9,194 nucleotides of DNA from JAGNZR01 sp051646055 (GTDB lineage Bacteria > Fusobacteriota > Fusobacteriia > Fusobacteriales > Fusobacteriaceae), in assembly GCA_051646055.1 (NCBI GenBank), contig JBOFCM010000197.1, positions 1-9,194 of the forward strand, written 5' to 3'. A program made the translations under genes and the position numbers. The notes under the pieces were generated by a model. That model was given only the letters and a program-made list of their open reading frames with translations. It was not told where the DNA came from and ran no database searches. Of the stretch, positions 4,975 to 9,194 are shown in pieces (position 1 is the first letter of the stretch; every line of letters begins with the position of its first letter).

Positions 4975-6018
4975 ATGAAAATGACTTTCAGATGGTACGG
5001 TGATGACGATAAAGTTTCTTTAGATAATATTCGTCAGATACCAGGGATGTATGGAATAGTATCAGCAATTTATGATATTCCTGTGGGAGATATTTGGCCT
5101 ATGGAAAAAATAGTGGAGCTTAAAGAGAAAATTGAATCAAAAGGACTTAAATTTGAAGTTGTGGAGAGTGTACCTGTCCATGAGGATATAAAGTTAGGGC
5201 TTCCAACTAGAGATAAATACATAAAAAATTATTGTGAAAATATAAAAAATTTAAGCAAAGCAGGAATAAAAGTAATCTGTTATAACTTTATGCCGGTATT
5301 TGACTGGACACGTTCAATTCTTGAATATCAACTTCCAGATGGTTCAAACGCATTAGCCTATGACAAGAAAATCGTTGAAAAAATGGATCCGAGAACAGGA
5401 GAACTTTCTCTGCCGGGATGGGATACATCTTATGGAGAGGGAGGTCTTGGCTCTGTATTGGATCAATATAAAGAGATGACTGAGGAAAAACTTTGGGATA
5501 ATCTGAAATATTTCTTGGAACAGATAATACCTGTTGCTGAAATCAATGGAATGAAGATGGCAATCCATCCAGATGATCCACCTTGGTCAATCTTTGGACT
5601 CCCAAGAATAATAACAGATGAGGCGGCTCTTGAAAGATTCTTGAAATTGGTTGATTCTCCAGCAAATGGATTGACTCTTTGCAGTGGTTCGTTAGGGGTA
5701 TCTTGCAAAAATGATCTTCCAGCAATGATAAGAAAATTTGGAAAACGTATTCACTTTGCTCATGTAAGAAATGTAAGTAATTATGAAGAGGGGTCTTTCA
5801 CAGAAGTTGCACATCTTTCATCTTGTGGTTCATTGGACCTAGTTGAAATACTAAAAGCTTACCATGAAGTGGGATTTGAAGGCTACATGAGACCGGATCA
5901 CGGAAGAATGATATGGGGAGAAACTGGAAGACCAGGGTATGGACTATATGACAGAGCTCTTGGTGCTGTATATATGAACGGAATATGGGAAACTCTTGAA
6001 AAAACTATGAAGAGATAG
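4975..6018 (+). CDS. uxuA: D-mannonate dehydratase
   Basis: UxuA (EC 4.2.1.8) dehydrates D-mannonate to 2-keto-3-deoxy-D-gluconate in the cytoplasm, the last step before KDG phosphorylation in glucuronate breakdown. The 347-residue protein matches the shorter Gram-positive-type UxuA; the E. coli enzyme is nearly 50 residues longer. It is a metal-dependent TIM-barrel enzyme with the family motifs FRWYGDDD (5-12), ICYNFMPVFDWTR (101-113), MAIHPDDPP (195-203), LCSGSLG (235-241), HFAHVRN (260-266) and MRPDHGR (305-311). His198, Cys236, His263 and Asp308/His309 fit the known Mn/Fe site. AAGGAG (4961-4966) lies 8 bases before the ATG; a second ATG at codon 3 is also possible. It is the first gene of the operon, and the SDR gene follows after 9 bases. 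Confidence 0.96.
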   Translation: MKMTFRWYGDDDKVSLDNIRQIPGMYGIVSAIYDIPVGDIWPMEKIVELKEKIESKGLKFEVVESVPVHEDIKLGLPTRDKYIKNYCENIKNLSKAGIKVICYNFMPVFDWTRSILEYQLPDGSNALAYDKKIVEKMDPRTGELSLPGWDTSYGEGGLGSVLDQYKEMTEEKLWDNLKYFLEQIIPVAEINGMKMAIHPDDPPWSIFGLPRIITDEAALERFLKLVDSPANGLTLCSGSLGVSCKNDLPAMIRKFGKRIHFAHVRNVSNYEEGSFTEVAHLSSCGSLDLVEILKAYHEVGFEGYMRPDHGRMIWGETGRPGYGLYDRALGAVYMNGIWETLEKTMKR

Positions 6019-6027
6019 GGGGAAAAA

Positions 6028-6879
6028 ATGAAAATGCCTTTAAATATAGATCTAACAGGAAAAGTAGCAGTTGTAACAGGTGCAGGAGGAATTTTGTGTG
6101 CAGACATGGCAAAGGCTCTCGCTAAATGTGGAGCAGCAGTAGCAGTTCTGGATCTGAATCAGGAAGCTGCAGATAAAGTAGCTGGAGAAATAGTTGCAGC
6201 AGGAGGTAATGCTTTAGGAGTTAAAGCTAATGTTCTTCAAAAAACAGATCTTGACTTAGCTCATGGAATAATTCGAGAAAAACTTGGAAAAGTTGATATT
6301 CTTGTAAATGGAGCAGGAGGAAATCATCCTAAAGGAACAACAACAAAAGAGTACTATGAGGTAGGAGATGAATCAAGAGAGGAACTTACAAGTTTCTTTG
6401 ACTTAGACCCCGCAGGAATAGAGTTTACATTTAATCTAAACTTCCTAGGAACACTTATTCCTTCCCAAGTTTTTGCCAAAGATATGATAGGAAAAAAGGG
6501 ATGTACAATAATCAATATTTCATCTATGAATGCATATACACCTTTAACAAAAATACCAGCATATTCGGGAGCTAAAGCGGCAGTATCAAATTTTACACAA
6601 TGGCTAGCAGTTCATTTTGCCAAAACAGGAATTAGAGTAAATGCCCTAGCACCAGGATTTTTTGTGACAAATCAAAATGCAAAATTATTAAAAAATGAAG
6701 ATGGCTCATGGACTGCAAGAGCAGGGAAAATTCTTGCGGCTACACCTATGGGACGTTTTGGAGAGAGTGAGGAACTTCTTGGTACTCTTCTGTTCTTAGT
6801 GAGTCATGAAGCTTCAGGATTCGTCAATGGGGTAGTAATTCCAATAGATGGGGGATTTTCAGCATACTCAGGGGTATAA
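6028..6879 (+). CDS. uxuB: SDR-family D-mannonate oxidoreductase (fructuronate reductase)
   Basis: This is a 283-residue classical short-chain dehydrogenase/reductase. It has the Rossmann motif TGAGGILC (17-24), NGAGGN (94-99), catalytic Ser166, Tyr179 and Lys183 (YSGAK), and PGFFVT after the catalytic helix. The GGILC variant of the glycine motif and the placement after uxuA match Bacillus YjmF, which interconverts D-fructuronate and D-mannonate with NAD(H). It is unrelated in fold to E. coli UxuB, a long-chain polyol-type dehydrogenase, so the symbol reflects function rather than orthology. An insert near 100-135 (GNHPKGTTTKEYYEVGDESREELTSFFDLD region) is typical of this SDR subgroup. TAGGGGGA overlaps the uxuA stop codon and serves as the ribosome-binding site; ATG 6028 (spacing about 4) or ATG 6034 (spacing about 10) could be used. 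A gluconate-5-dehydrogenase-like activity is the main alternative. Confidence 0.88.
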   Translation: MKMPLNIDLTGKVAVVTGAGGILCADMAKALAKCGAAVAVLDLNQEAADKVAGEIVAAGGNALGVKANVLQKTDLDLAHGIIREKLGKVDILVNGAGGNHPKGTTTKEYYEVGDESREELTSFFDLDPAGIEFTFNLNFLGTLIPSQVFAKDMIGKKGCTIINISSMNAYTPLTKIPAYSGAKAAVSNFTQWLAVHFAKTGIRVNALAPGFFVTNQNAKLLKNEDGSWTARAGKILAATPMGRFGESEELLGTLLFLVSHEASGFVNGVVIPIDGGFSAYSGV

Positions 6880-6898
6880 AATGCAGAATTGAATAATT

Positions 6899-6926
6899 AG
6901 ATAAATCTTAAGATACAAGTTTATCT
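6899..6926 (+). promoter_or_regulatory. Weak intercistronic hairpin before dctP
   Basis: AGATAAA (6899-6905) pairs with TTTATCT (6920-6926) over a 14-base loop that contains the palindrome TCTTAAGA. There is no U-run, so it is not a terminator. It is weak and AT-rich; a role in mRNA processing or in raising dctP expression is possible but unproven. Confidence 0.3.
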
Positions 6927-6958
6927 TTGGAAAATAAAATTAAAAAGGGGGAATTAAA

Positions 6959-7996
6959 ATGAAGAAAAAGATTTCAGCAGTAATATCAGGGATTTTACTT
7001 GCCGGAGTAATCACGGGATGTGGAGGAAAAGATTCTAAAGCACCTACAGCCAAAACAGAGGAGGAGAAACTACATCTTATTGTAGCACATAACCAAACTT
7101 CCACAGAAAATCCATATCAGTATGGAATGGTGAAATTTAAAAATGAGGTAGAGAAACTTTCTGAAGGTAAGATAACTGTTGAAGTTCATGCAGGAACAAT
7201 AGGAACAAATGAATCTGAACTTATTGAAAAACTTACACTAGGTGGAGTAGATATGGTAGTAGCTTCTCCAGGATTTATGACTGCAATAGGAGTTAAAGAG
7301 ATTGATATGCTTTCTCTTTATTACATGTTCAATGATTATCAAACTTGGGAAAAAGTTGTTGATGGAAACTTTGGAAGCAAGATGAAAGAAACTATATATG
7401 ATAAATCTAAAGGTGATTTCATGGTGATGGATTACTGGTCATCGGGAGTTAGAAATTTCTATGGAAAAAAACAGATTGTTACACCTGAAGATTTAAAAGG
7501 ATTAAAAGTTAGAACACAGTCATCTCCTGTTCAAAAAGATTTCTGGGCAGCAGCAGGAGCTATACCTACAAGTGTGGATTGGAATGAACTTTACCAAGCA
7601 TTGCAGCAAGGTGTCGTAGATGGAGCCGAAAATGATATGACTAATCTGAGCTTGAAGGATCACCATAAAACAGGAAACGGAAAATACATTACGGAAACTG
7701 AGCATGACTTTACAACTAGACTTTTACTTATGAATGGAAAGAAATTTGATAAGTATACTGAAAACCAGAAAAATTGGATAAAAGAGGCTGCGAAAGTTGC
7801 GACTAGAGAAGAGAGAGATGTTACTTATTCGATGCTTAATCAATCTAGAGAAAAAATTCTTGCTGATGGTGGAGTTATAAATAAAGTTGATAAGGCAGCT
7901 TTTATAGAGTTAGCAAAACCTATTCAAGAGAAGTTTGCTAAAGATAATAAGATGGAAGAGCTATTAGAAATGATAAGACAAGATGCAAAAAAATAA
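6959..7996 (+). CDS. dctP: TRAP transporter solute-binding lipoprotein (DctP family), probably for a hexuronate or hexonate
   Basis: This is the extracytoplasmic substrate-binding subunit of a tripartite ATP-independent periplasmic transporter, 345 residues. The N-terminus is a lipoprotein signal (MKKKISAVISGILLAG, lipobox ITGC, lipidated Cys21), so the protein is anchored to a membrane. DctP signatures are SSGVRNFYG (161-169), the PEDLKGLKVRT segment (176-186) with Arg185, the usual carboxylate-binding arginine, and the YQALQQGVVDGAEND hinge motif (212-226). AGGGGG (6946-6951) lies 7 bases before the ATG. It follows the SDR gene by 79 bases in the same transcription unit and precedes dctQM. 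DctP proteins beside uxuA are known to bind sugar acids such as D-glucuronate or D-galacturonate; the exact ligand here is inference from context. Strong intercistronic structure after the stop suggests it is made in excess over the membrane subunits. Confidence 0.94.
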   Translation: MKKKISAVISGILLAGVITGCGGKDSKAPTAKTEEEKLHLIVAHNQTSTENPYQYGMVKFKNEVEKLSEGKITVEVHAGTIGTNESELIEKLTLGGVDMVVASPGFMTAIGVKEIDMLSLYYMFNDYQTWEKVVDGNFGSKMKETIYDKSKGDFMVMDYWSSGVRNFYGKKQIVTPEDLKGLKVRTQSSPVQKDFWAAAGAIPTSVDWNELYQALQQGVVDGAENDMTNLSLKDHHKTGNGKYITETEHDFTTRLLLMNGKKFDKYTENQKNWIKEAAKVATREERDVTYSMLNQSREKILADGGVINKVDKAAFIELAKPIQEKFAKDNKMEELLEMIRQDAKK

Positions 7997-8003
7997 TTAA
8001 AAA

Positions 8004-8034
8004 GAGAGAGCTGTTGTCAGGGAGCAGCTCTCTC
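8004..8034 (+). promoter_or_regulatory. Strong hairpin between dctP and dctQ
   Basis: GAGAGAGCTG (8004-8013) and CAGCTCTCTC (8025-8034) form a perfect 10-bp stem with an 11-base loop, starting 7 bases after the dctP stop codon. No U-run follows, so it is not a normal terminator. A stable stem here could protect the 3' end of dctP mRNA and raise binding protein over DctQM. UCUCCU (8031-8036) can alternatively pair with the dctQ ribosome-binding site GGGAGG (8048-8053). Confidence 0.65.
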
Positions 8035-8047
8035 CTAATCTAAATTT

Positions 8048-8053
8048 GGGAGG
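8048..8053 (+). promoter_or_regulatory. Ribosome-binding site that sets the dctQ start
   Basis: GGGAGG (8048-8053) lies 7 bases before ATG 8061. An in-frame TTG at 8046 overlaps the site and is rejected as the start. Confidence 0.8.
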
Positions 8054-8060
8054 AAAAAAG

Positions 8061-8543
8061 ATGAAAAAGTTAGTGAATATTATTGAGAAAATCCAAATGT
8101 CAGCAGGGGTTTTATTTATAACAACATTTCTGACTACAATTTTAATGCAGATTGTTCTTAGAATTTTACAAATATCAGCTATGTGGACCGAGGACATAAT
8201 CAAAAATAGCTTTATATGGGCGGTTTTTATGGGGGCTTCTGTAATGGTGAATCATAAAGCGCACTTTTCTTTTACGTCTTTAGCTGACAAGTTAACTGGA
8301 AATAAAAAAGTTTTACATGAAATTCTAGTGTGTGCAATAATGTTAGTTTTTTCTTTAGCTATAGCATATTATGGATATTTAGTTACAGATAGATTCTGGC
8401 ACTATCAGTGGAGTAATATTCCTTCTTTTAAAATGGGATGGACGTGGATGTGTCTTCCTGTTTCAGGAGTAACTATGAGTATATATTTGATGTATCAGAT
8501 ATATGAAAATATAACTATTGTTGTAAAAGGAGAAAAAATATGA
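8061..8543 (+). CDS. dctQ: TRAP transporter small membrane subunit (DctQ family)
   Basis: DctQ is the small integral membrane subunit that pairs with DctM and is required for substrate-binding-protein-dependent uptake. The 160-residue protein has four hydrophobic helices, near residues 14-37, 48-63, 86-106 and 125-147. The family motif MWTEDIIKNSFIWAVFMGASVMVNHKAHFSF sits between helices 1 and 2 and through helix 2; Trp42, Glu44 and the His at 65 and 68 correspond to the usual W-x-E-E and H positions. Basic residues at the N-terminus (MKK) and after helix 2 agree with a cytoplasmic start. Length and topology are normal. The start at ATG 8061 has a strong ribosome-binding site. Its TGA stop overlaps the dctM start (ATGA), so the two membrane subunits are translationally coupled, as expected for a 1:1 complex. 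Confidence 0.93.
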   Translation: MKKLVNIIEKIQMSAGVLFITTFLTTILMQIVLRILQISAMWTEDIIKNSFIWAVFMGASVMVNHKAHFSFTSLADKLTGNKKVLHEILVCAIMLVFSLAIAYYGYLVTDRFWHYQWSNIPSFKMGWTWMCLPVSGVTMSIYLMYQIYENITIVVKGEKI

Positions 8544-9194
8544 TTGAATTGGTTTTAGTTTCTGTATTTATAGGATTGATAGCGATTGGAATTCCGATAT
8601 CGTTCTCTCTCGGACTAGTTGCTTTTGCAGGGATATCAACAATAAGCACGATACCTAATATTGTAGTATTTAATAAAATGTTTTACGGGTTAAATTCATT
8701 TGTTCTTCTTGCAGTTCCGTTATTTATATTAGCGGCAAATTTAATGAATCATGGAAATATCTCCAAGATGCTCGTGGATTTTTGTGTAGCTTTGGTAGGG
8801 CATGTCCGTGGAGGTCTAGCCCATGCCAATGTCCTAGTGTCTATGATTTTTGCAGGAGTTTCAGGATCTTCACAGGCTGATACAGCCGGAGTTGGAAAGA
8901 TACTGATTCCAAATATGATAGAAACTGGCTACGACAAAGAAACAGCTGTAGGTGTAACAGCAGCCTCTTCCACTATCGGAAGTATTATTCCCCCAAGTAT
9001 AGTTATGGTGGTTTATTCAGGAATAAGTAATGTTTCGGTTGCAGCTCTATTTTTTGCAGGAATTATTCCAGGAGTACTTGTAGGTGTGTCTATGATGGGT
9101 GTGATAGCATATATGGGGAAAAAAACAAACTTCCCTAAAAATCCTAGAGTTCCGACTCAAGATGTTTTGAAACTTTTTATAAGAAGTTTTCCAG
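8540..9194 (+). CDS. dctM: TRAP transporter large permease subunit (DctM family), 3' end outside window
   Basis: DctM is the large subunit that forms the transport channel and is thought to couple uptake to the sodium gradient. The frame is open from ATG 8540 to the window edge, giving 218 of the roughly 425 residues usual for the family. AAGGAG (8527-8532) lies 7 bases before the ATG, inside the end of dctQ, and the start overlaps the dctQ stop by 4 bases. The visible half is strongly conserved: GLNSFVLLAVPLFILAANLMNHG (about 51-73), GHVRGGLAHANVLVSMIFAGVSGSSQADTAGVGK (about 87-120), and GYDKETAVGVTAASSTIGSIIPPS (about 129-152). These are the hallmark loops of the DctM ion-transporter fold. 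Nothing suggests damage. Downstream genes of the operon, possibly uxaC, kdgK or kdgA, would lie beyond the edge. Confidence 0.95.
   Translation, partial: MIELVLVSVFIGLIAIGIPISFSLGLVAFAGISTISTIPNIVVFNKMFYGLNSFVLLAVPLFILAANLMNHGNISKMLVDFCVALVGHVRGGLAHANVLVSMIFAGVSGSSQADTAGVGKILIPNMIETGYDKETAVGVTAASSTIGSIIPPSIVMVVYSGISNVSVAALFFAGIIPGVLVGVSMMGVIAYMGKKTNFPKNPRVPTQDVLKLFIRSFP

Noticed and set aside
5353..6107. Several minus-strand open frames across uxuA and the start of the SDR gene
   Set aside because: They overlap one another and run antisense to strongly conserved coding sequence, with no initiation signals.
8004..8034. Rho-independent terminator after dctP
   Set aside because: The stem is strong but is followed by CTAATCTAAATTT rather than a U-run, and dctQM clearly belongs to the same operon.
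8046..8060. TTG start for dctQ
   Set aside because: It overlaps the GGGAGG site serving ATG 8061, and the added residues are just translated Shine-Dalgarno sequence.

Overview
The window is AT-rich (roughly one third G+C by eye). Arginine is mostly AGA, Shine-Dalgarno sites are strong GGAGG types, and the genes are tightly packed. Exported methionine sulfoxide reductases, a TRAP transporter with a lipoprotein binding component, a NapH-like Fe-S membrane protein and the cold-shock protein sequence together suggest an anaerobic member of the Fusobacteriota (Fusobacterium, Ilyobacter or Cetobacterium relatives). This placement is inferred from gene content and protein flavour; no rRNA or marker gene is present to prove it. 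I see no mobile element, CRISPR array or tRNA.

Layout, left to right. (1) Positions 1-789 hold the 3' part of a membrane sensor histidine kinase, followed after a short AT-rich gap by a five-helix polyferredoxin of the NapH type (861-2273) with an unusual extra C-terminal domain. (2) A bidirectional terminator separates this from a convergent ZIP-family metal transporter, zupT (2306-3121, minus). (3) A 259-base divergent region leads to a cold-shock protein gene (3381-3578). It holds two candidate promoters, a TTGTACA inverted repeat and a leader hairpin with a C(UUCG)G loop whose 5' arm can instead pair with the csp ribosome-binding site. (4) Separate msrA and msrB genes follow, both encoding proteins with signal peptides. 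(5) From 4902 a strong sigma70-type promoter drives a hexuronate operon: mannonate dehydratase (uxuA), an SDR-type mannonate oxidoreductase (uxuB function), and TRAP transporter genes dctP, dctQ and dctM. The last gene runs off the right edge.

How the parts work together. The operon on the right is a coherent import-and-catabolism unit. The DctP lipoprotein captures a sugar acid outside the membrane and DctQM imports it. The SDR enzyme interconverts D-fructuronate and D-mannonate, and UxuA dehydrates D-mannonate to 2-keto-3-deoxygluconate (KDG). The isomerase (UxaC), KDG kinase and KDG-6-P aldolase are not in the window. The left half reads as envelope and stress functions (sensor kinase, membrane electron-transfer protein, metal uptake, cold shock, repair of oxidised methionine), in separate transcription units divided by clear terminators.

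Nothing here is a recognisable new multi-gene system. The observations I most want checked are the candidate SD-sequestering switch in the csp leader, the extracytoplasmic repeat domain on the NapH-like protein, and the strong hairpin between dctP and dctQ.
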